From: Silene latifolia
Taxonomy: Eukaryota; Streptophyta; Magnoliopsida; Caryophyllales; Caryophyllaceae
Length of the DNA: 64,000 nt
Reading direction: 5' to 3'
Assembly: GCF_048544455.1 (NCBI RefSeq)
Contig: NC_133534.1
Coordinates: forward strand, 119,250,269-119,314,268
A program made the position numbers and the translations under genes. Below the pieces are notes generated by a model. The model did no database searches. It worked only from the letters and a program-made list of their open reading frames with translations, and was not told the origin of the DNA. Shown here in pieces: positions 10,320-21,922 of this stretch. Within the stretch, counting starts at the first letter, position 1, and each line of letters starts with the position of its first letter.

Positions 10320-11767
10320 ATTATGCTTCCACCTCAAGATGGGTATTGGATACCGGTTGTGGTTCTCAGCTTTGTAATCATTTACAGGGGCTTAGAAACG
10401 TGGAAAAGCTAAACAAGGGTGATGTGGATCTCCGACTAGGAAATGGAGCTAAGGTAGCCGCCACTTAAAGAGGGACTTATGTACTTGTTTTAGCTAATGG
10501 CTTTGAGTTGTACTTACATAATTGTTATTTTGTACCTTCTTTATCTAAGAACATCGTTTCCGTTGCCATGTTAGACATGGAAGAATTTTCTTTTGCTATT
10601 AAGAACAATTGTTGTGTAGTTTCTAGAAATAAATTGGTCATAGGCCAAGGCACTTCAATTAATGGCATTTATGTTCTTGAAACTTATGACTCAAGCAAAG
10701 ATATCTATAACATACAATCAAAAAGACTCAAAACAAGTGACCCAAATGAATCGTACATTTGGCATTGTCGATTAGTACACATAAACGAGAAAAGCATCAA
10801 AAGGCTAGTGTCGATTGGAATTATTGGGCCATTTGATTTCCAATCATATGGAATATGCGAATCTTGTCTCCTTGACAAAATGATTCGTGCCCTCTTTAGT
10901 GGTAAAGGGACACGAGCAAGTGATTTATTGGGACTAATACATACCGATGTATGTGGTCCAATGAGTATCACCGCTAGTGGAAATTATGACTACTTCGTCA
11001 CTTTTACCGATGATTTATGTAGATATCGGTATGTTTACTTAATCAAATATAAAAGTGAAGCTTTTAAGAAATTTAAAGAGTTTAAAAAGGAAGTAGAGAA
11101 CCAATTGAACAAGAAGATTAAAGCACTACGATCCGATCGTGGTGGAGAATATCTTAACAATGAATTCGATTCTCACTTAAAGGATTGTGGTATTGTATCA
11201 CAACTCACTCCACCTGGCACACCTCAACTCAATGGTGTTGCCGAAAGGAGAAATCGAACCCTACTAGATATGGTTTCATCTATGATGAGTCAAACGGATC
11301 TACCAGCTTCGTTTTGGGGTTTTGCAATTCTGACGGCCATAAAATCATTAAACCAAAGTACAACCAAAGCTGCAGATAAGACACCATATGAGATATGGAA
11401 TGGAAAAGTCCCAAACTTGTCATATATGAAAATTTGGGGTTGTGATGCTTATGTCAAGAATAAGTCTACCGATAAGCTAGCACCCAAATCTGACAAGTGT
11501 TACTTTGTAGGTTATCCAAAGAACAATCGTGGATATTACTTCTACAACCGTCATGAGAACAATGTGTTTGTGGCTTATGAGGCTGTCTTTCTAGAATTGG
11601 ATTACATTTCTAGGAGACAGAGTGAGAGAAAAGTTGAACTTGATGAAGTTCAAGAACCACAAAGTAGGGAAGAGGCGCAAGAAGATGTTCCTTCGTCGTC
11701 TAATCAAGTTGTTGTTCCTTCCGAACCTAGGAGGTCAGGTAGAGTTAGTCACCAACCCGATAGATAG
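10320..11767 (+). pseudogene. Copia protease and integrase
   Basis: The protease begins near 10335 with RWVLDTGCGSQLCNHL, which holds the DTG catalytic triad. A TAA near 10468 interrupts it, and the open frame resumes at 10508. The GAG-pre-integrase zinc site is WHCRLVH followed by CESC. The integrase core has HTDVCGP, LRSDRGGEYL and AERRNRTL, so the D, D and E residues are all present. A C-terminal Ser/Arg-rich linker ends at a TAG at 11765-11767, where intact relatives read on into reverse transcriptase. The product would be nuclear and join element cDNA to the host chromosome. Confidence 0.88.
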
Positions 11768-13402
11768 GTGGGTATTATCGAGATGGACGACGAATTGGAC
11801 GTCTTACTTTTGGAAAGTGACGATCCCGCAACCTACAAAGCTGCAATTTCTACTCCAAATTCAACTTTATGGCAAGAGGCCATGCAATCCGAAATAAATT
11901 CTATGCATGAGAACCAAGTATGGGACTTGGTTGATTTGCCTAAAGATATGATACCTCTTCAATGCAAATGGGTCTTTAAGGTAAAGAATGGTATAAAAGG
12001 GCATGATGATGTCTACAAAGCGAGGTCAGTTACAAAAGGTTTCACCTAAGTTCATTGTTTACACTATGACGAAACCTTTGCCCCGTAGCTATGATTAGAT
12101 CTATTAGGATTATGTTAGCGATTGCCGCATTTTATGGTTATGAAATATGGCAAATGGATGTCAAAACCACCTTCCTAAATGGGTATTTAGAGGAGGAAGT
12201 GTACAAGACACAACCTGAGGGTTTTGTACATCCTAAAAATACTAACATGGTATGAAAACTTAAGAGATCCATCTATGGTCTTAAGTAAGCATCAAGAAGT
12301 TGGAATCATCGTTTTGATCATATAATAAAAAAGAATGGTTTCACTCGAAGTGTCGAGGAACCATGTTTATACACGAAGTTTAGTGGGAGCAAAGTTATCT
12401 TCCTAATCTTGTATGTAGACGACATACTACTCATTGGTAATGATATACCAATGCTTACCTCTGTAAAAGGGTGGTTAGGGAATCACTTACAGGTGAAAGA
12501 TTTAGGAGAGGCACAACGCATATTAGGTATCCGGATCGATAGAGATAGAACTAAGAGGATATTGGCACTAAGTCAAGAGTCTTATATTGATAAGGTTCTT
12601 CGACGTTTCAACATGGACAAAGTCAAGAGGGGTTTTATTCCAATGGGTAGTGGGATTACATTGAGCAAGTCTCAGACACCCACAGAACCTGAAGATGTTG
12701 AACGCATGAAATTGATCCCTTATGCTTCCGCCGTTGGATCAATCATTTATGCCATGATATGCACTCGTCCCGATATATCGTATGCTTTGAGCATGACAAG
12801 CAGATATCAAGCCAAACCAGGTGAAAGTCACTGGATAGCCGTCAAGAATTTCCTTAAGTACATGAGAAGGACTAAGGATTCATTCTTGGTGTTTGGAGGA
12901 GATTCCGAGCTAAGTGTGAAAGGGTTACACCGACTCGGGCTTTCAAAATGATAGGGATGATTTGAAATCCTAGGCTGGCTTTATTTTCATGATTAATGCT
13001 GGTGCGGTTAGCTGCAGGAGCTTCAAAGAATCGGTCATTGCGGATTCTACAACGGAGGCTGAGTACATTGCAGCATCTGAAGCTGCCAAGGAAACCGTGT
13101 AGATTAGGCAATTTTTGGAGGGGCTAAGGATAGTTCCTACCGCCAAAGATCCTAACACGATCTTCTTTGATAATAGTGGAGCTATCTTTCAAGCTACAGA
13201 GCCCAAGTCTAGTAACAAGTCTAGACATGTACTTAGAAAATTTTATGTAATTAGAGATTTCATCGAAAGGAAGGAAATAGCGATTTGTAAGGTTGGGACA
13301 GATGATAACATTGTTGATCCTTTAACCAAGCCTTTATCGCAGGCTAAGCATGACAAACATGTAATTTCCATGGGTCTTAAATGCATGCCAAGTTTGTATT
13401 AG
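11768..13402 (+). pseudogene. Copia reverse transcriptase and RNase H
   Basis: The sequence continues the same polyprotein after the stop at 11767. The fingers region (CKWVFKVKNG) ends in a stop near 12049, where intact copies read on into VHxLHYDETFAP. Motif A, QMDVKTTFLNG, lies near 12150, and the catalytic motif YVDDILLIGND at 12412 is intact. A frameshift near 12920 precedes RNase H, which has ADSTTEAEYIAASEAAKE and DNSGAI and ends near VDPLTKPLSQAKHDKH. At least five stops make it inactive. The stop at 13400-13402 matches the expected C-terminus. Confidence 0.88.
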
Positions 13403-14193
13403 ATTATAAGATATGAAATGAAAAACTTTGTTTTTTGGTTTGTTCATATATGATAATCGCATTTATCGTTTGAGTTTCATTATGTAAACTCATTTATTTA
13501 CTACTCTGTTATATCCAAATAGGTTGTTGAGACAATATTGAACCCTATCAAGTGAACTGGATTAACATAGCATTCGCCCCTAATTACTTATATGAGGTGA
13601 CGTCTCGAGGTGATTAGACTGTGATGCGATTGATGGCAAGTTCAAGTGTCATAAAGTCATAAAGGATGACTAGTCGATCACATAGACAGACTGAATGAGA
13701 CACTCTGTCAGGCAGTGACCGCTTATAGAGTTCTGGCAATTTTTATATAGCCTGGTCGTCGCGAGAGCTACTATAGTTTCTTTTGAGTCAATTCTTAGAC
13801 TAAAGACTGTTCGCCCAAGGTGGCACTGTTTCTAAGTGACTTTGATTTAAGCTCTACGACTATCGTAACTGAAGTCAAATGGGTGCATTTTGGGTCATGA
13901 TGAACTGTGGCTATACGAAGGGAATAGTGCGATAGGAATTGTCCATCCCCTTGTCAAGGTTATTTAAAAATCTCAAGGCCACTCGAGGAGTAGAAAACTG
14001 AAATGCGTGGCCGCGCTCGGAGGGTATCTACGGTGGATAACTCCGGTCAGACAGTTACTCTCCAGCTCGAGGAAACCACTCAAGATATGATCAAATGCAA
14101 GTACGACCTGCAAGACACCTTGCATTGAGTGGGAGATGATGTAATAAGACAAAAGAATTGGTGACGTACACTTGTCTCGGACAAGTGGGAGAT
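13403..14193 (+). other. Copia 3' untranslated region with polypurine tract
   Basis: No coding sequence is present. The tract ACAAGTGGGAGA at 14181-14192 directly precedes the LTR start and would prime plus-strand DNA synthesis. An inverted, diverged copy of this region, including the tract, lies at 53922-54600. Confidence 0.8.
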
Positions 14194-14760
14194 TGTTGGA
14201 GCAAGTGTTCTCAACAATAGTGTGATCACATTATTAAATCTCATAATAAGAATACGGAGGGGATGATTCAAATTATATTGTCAACTGATCAACATTAATC
14301 GGTAATGATTGGCTAATTAGAGTTTGACATTACTGTCGTTTGACGGTGGTGATCAGTTGATCCCTTAAGGTCACACCTATAGGACAATTCCCTTAATAGA
14401 TTAATTAATTAATTGTATAACGATGCAGATTAATTAATTCCTTAAAATTGAACAATTTATTTTGTGAGTGAGAATACGTATCTTATTATAATTCGATTAA
14501 ATAAGATTTATTTTAGTAATTAAATGCTTTATTATTAAAATTGATTATTGTTTATGAAACAATTAAAATAAGAATGATTGATTAATTATAATTGCAAAAT
14601 GTTGTAAATTATATTTATATGACCCATTTTAAATACTTGTAATCATGAATTACTACTTAAATTGTCACATGTAATTTATTTGTTATAAAATGATAATTAA
14701 TGAGTTAATTTATACACTATTAAAAGAGTCTAATAATAGGTATATGAACCTAACAAGATC
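14194..14760 (+). repeat. Start of copia 3' LTR
   Basis: The LTR begins TGTTGGAGCAAGTGTTCTCA right after the polypurine tract. The first ~500 bp match the inverted LTR that starts at 53921 on the minus strand. Similarity fades near 14650-14760. The right end is not defined, so the LTR is probably truncated or interrupted there. Confidence 0.7.
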
Positions 14761-15199
14761 TCCTCACCCAACATCGTCATACTCATCTCTCTCCAGAAAT
14801 CACTATATATCCCAAATTACCATAATTTTCACATCCCTCATTTCAAACTTTTCTTTATCACATTCCTTGAATTTACATTACCACTCTCATCATCGCTCGA
14901 CCATATATTGCCGTCACCACACCACTTATGCCAATGACTAATTCACTTAGCTCATAGAATGTGCTCCTTATCTCAATAGCTCGTCAAATTCGCTTATTTT
15001 TTCCACTATCCATTACAATCACACATGCCCATGTCCTCCCTATGCAACATATATCCTTCATAAGCTGGCATTCTCCATACCATAGTATCTGGTAACTTAC
15101 GTATCAGGACCGTCACATATGTAAAAGAATGCCTTAAGACCCAAGACATACGTGTGCACATAACCTACGACTAAAAACAAATGTATGAACATAGCCGCC
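14761..15199. other. Unassigned A/C-rich sequence, target of the L1 insertion
   Basis: No gene or clear repeat boundary is visible. The G-poor plus strand resembles the non-coding interior at 32565-35761, so it may be the minus strand of a similar LTR element. It continues at 41926 once the L1 is removed. Confidence 0.35.
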
Positions 15200-15212
15200 G
15201 ACTAAAAACGAC
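15200..15212. repeat. Left target-site duplication of the L1
   Basis: GACTAAAAACGAC here matches GACTCAAAACGAC at 41913-41925, 12 of 13 bases. The right copy directly follows the LINE's poly(A), so both ends of the element are fixed. Confidence 0.82.
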
Positions 15213-15292
15213 AAACATTTTGGGGCATCCAGAGAGATGAGAGTCCTAGAGAGAGAAATGACCTTTTTTCTAGGGTTTTAGATTTCAGCAAT

Positions 15293-16589
15293 ATGGCACG
15301 AAAACAAAAATCAAAAACTCAAAAATCTCGCGTAAGAATTAAACTTTGTTTTAGTAATAGCAAAGATCTTCGACTAGATACTACAAATTCGATGGAAAAT
15401 TCAACCAGGAAGGAACAAGAGTGTGTTGTGGGAGAGTTCGAGACCTAGGTATGTACCGAGTTCTGGGTTAATGAGGAAATTAAGGTCTTTGGGTGACTTG
15501 ATTGGTATTCCTTCACTAAACCTAGATGAGATTGTAGAGGATGAAGCTATTAGTGTAGAATCGGCAACAGAGGAAGAAACTGAATGGACAACGGTGACTA
15601 GTATATCTAAATCTCATGTAAACTCTTCTGATGCTAGCAGTGACACTTCTCATAGTATGCTACAGTTTTCTGAAGAGGATGTTAAGTCTGAATTAGAGTA
15701 CTGGGGGACGACGGTTATATGCTATGTATTAGGGGTAATCCACCAGTTGACACAGTCAAGGGTATGTTACAAGTATGTGGGGAAAATACAAGTTTGATAA
15801 GATCTCATTCATCCCTAATGGTGTGTTTTTTGTAAGATTTTCTAATCTGTAATGTTGTGATCTTGTTCTCAAGCAAGGGACTCAATTGTTTGATAATAAA
15901 CCTCTTATTATCAAACCATGGACGGAACAAGCTGGAATGATCAAGGAGGAGGTCATGTATGTCCCAGTATAGATGAGACTTTGTGGGTTTGGATTGAAGT
16001 TCTGGAGTCCATCATGTCTGGCAAAACTTGCCTCTTTGGTTGGTAAATTTATTAAGGTGGATAGGGCTACTGAAGAAAAAACCAGATTGGGGTTTGCTAG
16101 ATTAATGATTGAGGTTAAAGTAGGTCAAGAATTTCCAAAAACCTTATTATTCAAAGATGAGAAAGGCAAGGAGCAGAGTGTGTTAGTGTAATATGAATGG
16201 AAGCCAATGGTCTGTACTCAATGCAGGGGCATAGGGCATGATACTAATGACTGCAGAAGGAGGGTGCAGGATCCAAAGGTAACACAAGTTTGGAGGCTAA
16301 AAGCTACTGTTCCTAAACCAGTTGTTTGTGTCACAAGGAGCACAACCTCCTCAGGGGACATCCAAATCTCCCTTTGGAGGGCCTGAGACTTATGATGTGT
16401 CCTCTTTGCCCACAACATGTAAAATCATTCGAGCAAGAATTACAAGTGCAATCAGAGAAGAGCATCATTCAACACTTGGTCAACATGTTTTACCAGAGAA
16501 AACGTTTGTGGAAGTGGTAACCAGTGGAAAAGGGATAAGTGATACTAGTCAGGGGCCTGTTAGGGGGAGTACCATTATCACCTCTGACC
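15293..16589 (+). pseudogene. L1 ORF1 (DUF4283-like RNA-binding protein, zinc knuckle)
   Basis: It starts MARKQKSKTQKSR at 15293 and shifts frame near 15450. The middle (about 15800-16190) resembles the DUF4283 domain of plant L1 ORF1 proteins. At 16213-16254 lies an intact CCHC knuckle, CTQCRGIGHDTNDC. Several stops (near 15451, 15850, 15970 and 16190) break the frame. ORF1 proteins bind LINE RNA to form the transposition particle. The remaining sequence to ORF2 is a low-complexity C-terminal tail. Confidence 0.75.
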
Positions 16590-17844
16590 ATGGATAGAAT
16601 AGGATTTTGGAATATAAGAGGAATAAATGGGCCTAATAAACATGCAGATGTTAGATGGTTTTTGAATCAGAATAAAATGGGCCTACGTGGGTTAGTAGAA
16701 ACTAAGGTTAAGAGGAATGCTGAGAATAGAATTCATCACAGTTTAGGAGTTAATTGGTGTAAGGTAACTAATATTTACAACAGTGATAGAGGTGGGATTT
16801 GGTTCATATGGCTACCTAATTTGTTTTCAGTTACAGTTATTCTTTCCTCTGCTCAGCTAATTCACACTGAAGTCATTGATCTTGCTTCTGATGAAAGATT
16901 TTTCTTCACTGTAGTTTATGGTTCTAATGACGATGAGGAGAGATTAGAACTGTGGAATCACCTTCAGGACATCAATAATGGTCTCAATGGACCTTGGTGT
17001 GTATGTGGGGACTTTAACAATGTGTTGGATTTTCATGAGAAGATAAGGAGGCCATTAAGATGAAATGAAATTGAGGATTTTAGAAGCTGTGTTACTCAGT
17101 GTGGGCTGACTAATAGAAAAGCTAAAGAGGCTTTTTTACCTGGAGTAACAAACAAGAACCAGAGACAAGAGTGTTCTCAAGGATTGATAGATACTTAGTC
17201 AATCTGGATTGGATACAACTTTATCCTGAGAGCTATGAATATTTTCTCCCAGAGAGTCTCTTTGATCACAATCCATGTGTATGCTACAGAAGAACTGATG
17301 TGATTAGGAGGAGACCAAGCTTTAAATACTATAATATGTGGGGGACTGCTAGCAATTTCAAGGAGGTGGTCCAGGGGGAATGGGAGAAACATGTTTATGG
17401 GACTAAGATGTTTAGACTGGTGACTAAGTTTAAGAGCTTGAAGAAACCTCTGAAGGACCTTAATAATATGCAATTCAAAGATGTGGAAAAAGCAGCAATT
17501 TTGGCTTCTCATATACTGGAAGATGCACAAATTAAGGTCCAAATCCATCCTCATAATTTGGAAATTCTTCAGGCTGAAAAGGAGGCTCATGAGTCATATT
17601 TGCAACTAAGAAAAGCATAACTGAGTTATTTACACCAAAAAGATAAAACCAATTGGCTTAAAAATGGGGATGAGAATACAAAGTTTTTCCATTCTCACAT
17701 TAAGGCAAGACAGAATCAAAACAAGGTGTTTTAAATTAGAGACAAAAATAATGTGCTGCATATGGACCCTGAATGGATTGAATCTGCGTTCCTTGAATAT
17801 TATAAGGAACTTTTGGGAACCCATTCTAACACTTCTGCAGTTCA
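16590..17844 (+). pseudogene. L1 ORF2, apurinic endonuclease domain
   Basis: The start Met at 16590 begins MDRIGFWNIRGINGP, the usual first strand of plant L1 endonucleases. Catalytic landmarks are LVETKV (Glu), VYGSNDDEER and CGDFNNVLD. A stop at about 17061 and a frame change precede RIDRYLVN and the degraded SLFDHNP, where SDH is expected. The domain would nick target DNA to prime reverse transcription. A linker follows up to the solo LTR inserted at 17845. Confidence 0.85.
17840..17844. repeat. Target duplication of solo LTR (left), GTTCA
   Basis: GTTCA at 17840-17844 pairs with GTACA at 19234-19238, one substitution apart. The pair defines the solo LTR ends. Confidence 0.7.
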
Positions 17845-19233
17845 TGTAATACCTCAGATTTATGGACTGTTGGGTACTCTATTGAGTAGGGCTTACTCCA
17901 TCGCGTAAGTCAGTTTTACATTCTAGAGTGTGTTCTGTATGTAGGGTACTCGATCTAGTGGGGGAAACTTGATCGAGTAGGGGCCACTCGATCGAGTACC
18001 TCACTTATTCGATCGAGTGCGTCCGTTTTTACGGAGTTTTGGCCGGGTTTTGATAGTAACGCGAGAAAGTTATATAAAGTATTTTTCATCAATTTATTTT
18101 ACTTTTTACGTTATTCTAAAATCTTCACAAGAGAAAACAAACTACGTTGAATCCTCTCTCGCATTGCTATCAAATCCAAGGGGCTAGAGTCGTCGGATAG
18201 CAGAGTTCTTTATACCTTTGAGACCATCGTATGGTGGGTAAGATCCTAGTACAATTTTTATGTTGATTCATTAACTTTGGTTTAAACCCTAATTGGGTGA
18301 TTTGGGGATTTTGGGAGTATTATTGGTATTATATTGTGATTGTATGATTATGTCTTGATAGGAGGTGATTTCGTAGAGGAGCGCTTTTGATCTGCTGTTG
18401 TTTCGATTTGTGGTGATTGCATTCCAGGTAGGGTTTCCTACTCAGTTATTGTATACATGACTATGAGACGGTTGTTGGTTATTGGTTGTTGGTTGTTGGC
18501 ATTTGATTATATCGTAATTGATTTGGTATTGTTGATATTTTAATTAGTTGTTGTTGTTTGTCTGTGGTTTGCGAGGTGCGCCCTCGGCTGAGTGGAATCA
18601 CTTGTGGGAGTGGCTTCATGCCCTTGATTCGCCCCTTGTGGAACCCGCCACAAGAGGGGATGTGCATATTAAGGAACATGGGTTTTCGCTCGGTAAAGAT
18701 GAGCGGGGCTTAGGTGGGAACGACTGCGGTCCCCTACTGGCAGAGTGGATTACTGGTTACGGCTGGTAATCTGGCAGGGCTAGACCATCAGGCTAGTCAG
18801 AATGGGTGATGTAACGGTGTTGGAGAATTGTGTCTATATGTTGTTGTTGTTGTATTATCTTATATTTTGTATGCAGTAACTGACCCCGTTTAATTGTTTT
18901 AAAAACTATGGTGATCTATTCGGGGATGGTGAGCAGTTATTGAGCAGGTATGATTTGGATGCGTGAGGGTAGCTGGGGATGAGTTACCACGAGTCAGCTA
19001 GTAGTCTTCCGCTGTTATGTCGAGACATTTTATTTACTTTAGATAGATTTTGGTCTGGAAACTTGTATCGTATTTTATCCGTTTGGTTTTGGCATGTAAT
19101 CACTTAAACTATTTATTTAAAGTACGGTCTTTTATGGTCTATTTGATATACTCTACCTCGGGTAATCGAGATAGTTGCACTCACATACATTAGGTGGTCT
19201 TGGTAAGGCACCTTGGTGTATGGTGGTGTTACA
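17845..19233 (+). repeat. Solo LTR (Tekay-like) inside L1 ORF2
   Basis: The 1389-bp repeat begins TGTAATACCTCAG and ends GGTGTTACA, flanked by GTTCA and GTACA. It resembles the E3 LTR (56297-57588): both have clusters of ACTCGATCGAGT-like palindromes (here 17946-18019) and a shared segment around AACCCGCCACAAGAGGGGAT. No internal region or primer site follows, so it is the product of LTR-LTR recombination. No coding sequence is supported in it. Confidence 0.85.
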
Positions 19234-19238
19234 GTACA

Positions 19239-20658
19239 TAAGCCTACTGTTCAGAAGGTAATCATGGTACAAAGGCAACACTGGGATATCCTGTTAAACC
19301 AATTACTAACGAAGAAGTTAGACAAATTGTGTTCTCTATACCTGATTCCAAGGCACTAGGACCCGATGGTTTTTCCAGCAAGTTCTACAAGGATTCTTGG
19401 GATTTAGTAGGTCAGGAGTTATTTGAAGCCATTCAAGATTTCATGGAAAATGGGAAAATGCTGAAACAAATGAATACAACTACCCTGACTCTTATACCTA
19501 AGGTTACTAATCCCTCTTCTGTCTTAGAATATAGACCTATTGCATGTTGCAATGTCCATTACACATGCATTTCCAAGCTCTTATGTAAAAGATTAGGGGA
19601 GGTCCTACCTGACATAATAAGATGCAATCAAGGGCTTCAATAAAAGGGAGGGAATATTGTGGAGAATGTCCTGAGATGTCAGGATTTGATTAGGCTTTAA
19701 AATAGGAAAACTGTCTCTGCCAGGAGTATGTTTAAGATTGACATAAGGAAATCTTATGACACTGTTGAGTGGTTGTTTGTTGAGCATTTGATGATGGCTA
19801 TGGGCTTCCCTCCTAAATTTATTGAGCTTTTGATGGAATGTGTGAAGACTCCTAGTTACTCTCTAGCCTTAAATAGAAGCAGCTTTGGCTTTTTTAAGGG
19901 AGATAGGGGACTAAGGCAATGAGATTCCCCATCACCCCTAATTTTCACTTTGTGCATGGACTACTTATCCAGAATTCTCTTGGTATTAGCTTAGCAAGAT
20001 TCTTTTAAGCATCACTCATTATGTGGCCATATCAGACTGAACCATCTGCTATTTGCAAATGATTTACTGCTCTTTGTAAAGGTGATGCAGCATCTATTAT
20101 GTGGCTGTTAAGGGGATTTGCAACCTTTTCAGCTCCTTCTGCGTTAGCATTGAACAAAGAAAAATCAGCTGCCTACTTTAATGGAATGCCAAGCAATGTA
20201 ATTGAAGACATTCTAGAGATATCTGGATTTCAGCAAGGTGTTTTATCTTTCAGGTATCTTGGGGTTCCAATCTCTTCTAAGAAGATTAGTAAGAATAAGG
20301 GGCATCAATTGATTGAGAGAATAGTCAAGAGAATAAGTTCAAGGGGATCCAGGAACTTATCCTATGCTGGAAGGCTAGCTTTAGTTAAATTTGTGCTTAT
20401 GACTCTACATTCTTATTGTTCCTCATTCCAAATGGAGTTATGAACAAAATAGAGGCCGTTTGTAGGAATTATCTATGGGGTGGTTATGAGACTTATGATA
20501 AAGTTCCTCATGTCAGCCAGGATAGAGTTTGTGCGGCCAAAAAAGAAGGGGGATTGGGTTTAATAAACTGTAAAAGATGGAACAAAGCCCTTTTGGAAAA
20601 GTATGTATGGTGGTTGGCAACAAAGAAGGATCACTTGTGGGTCAAGTGGGTGAACCAT
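19239..20658 (+). pseudogene. L1 ORF2, reverse transcriptase domain
   Basis: The sequence resumes after the solo LTR. Reverse transcriptase begins GPDGFSSKFYKDSWDLV, followed by LIPKV and YRPIACCNV. Motif A is FKIDIRKSYDTVEW near 19728. The catalytic FADD box reads FANDLLLF near 20056, so one catalytic Asp is now Asn. YLGVPISSKK and the thumb region follow, with a frameshift near 20430. The last residues before the insertion at 20659 are KWVNH, and coding resumes in frame at 41098. Confidence 0.88.
20654..20658. repeat. Target duplication ACCAT (left) of gag-only LTR element
   Basis: ACCAT here is identical to ACCAT at 41093-41097. Removing the element with one copy restores the L1 frame across the junction. 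Confidence 0.9.
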
Positions 20659-20814
20659 TGTAATACCCGTAATTTGATGGAATTTATATTTACGTTTCGA
20701 GGATTTTTAATAATTAATTATGACGTTTACGATTAATAATTAGTAATTGTGAATAAGACGGAATGATAAAATAAAATAATAAATAATGGAATAACGAGTC
20801 GGTATGGCAATTGG

Positions 20815-21922
<1,108 letters not shown>

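Larger units (their letters stand above)
9764..14760 (+). mobile_element. Ty1-copia retrotransposon, degenerate, 5' part missing
   Basis: Gag remnant, protease, integrase, reverse transcriptase and RNase H follow in copia order, then a roughly 790-bp 3' untranslated stretch, a polypurine tract and the start of a 3' LTR. Many stops and at least one frameshift make it inactive. The 5' LTR and gag start are absent because the Athila-like LTR (8292-9763) lies across that side; the rest probably sits off the window. The long LTR and 3' leader suggest a Tork/Angela-like lineage, but that is a guess. Confidence 0.85.

Noticed and set aside
14761..15199. Host gene exon between copia and L1
   Set aside because: No open frame, splice-like structure or recognisable protein; it reads as more element-derived A/C-rich sequence.
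17946..18019. Possible CRISPR-like array (short palindromes with spacers)
   Set aside because: Palindromes are unevenly spaced, sit in plant LTRs, and no cas-like gene exists; also for 56408-56505.
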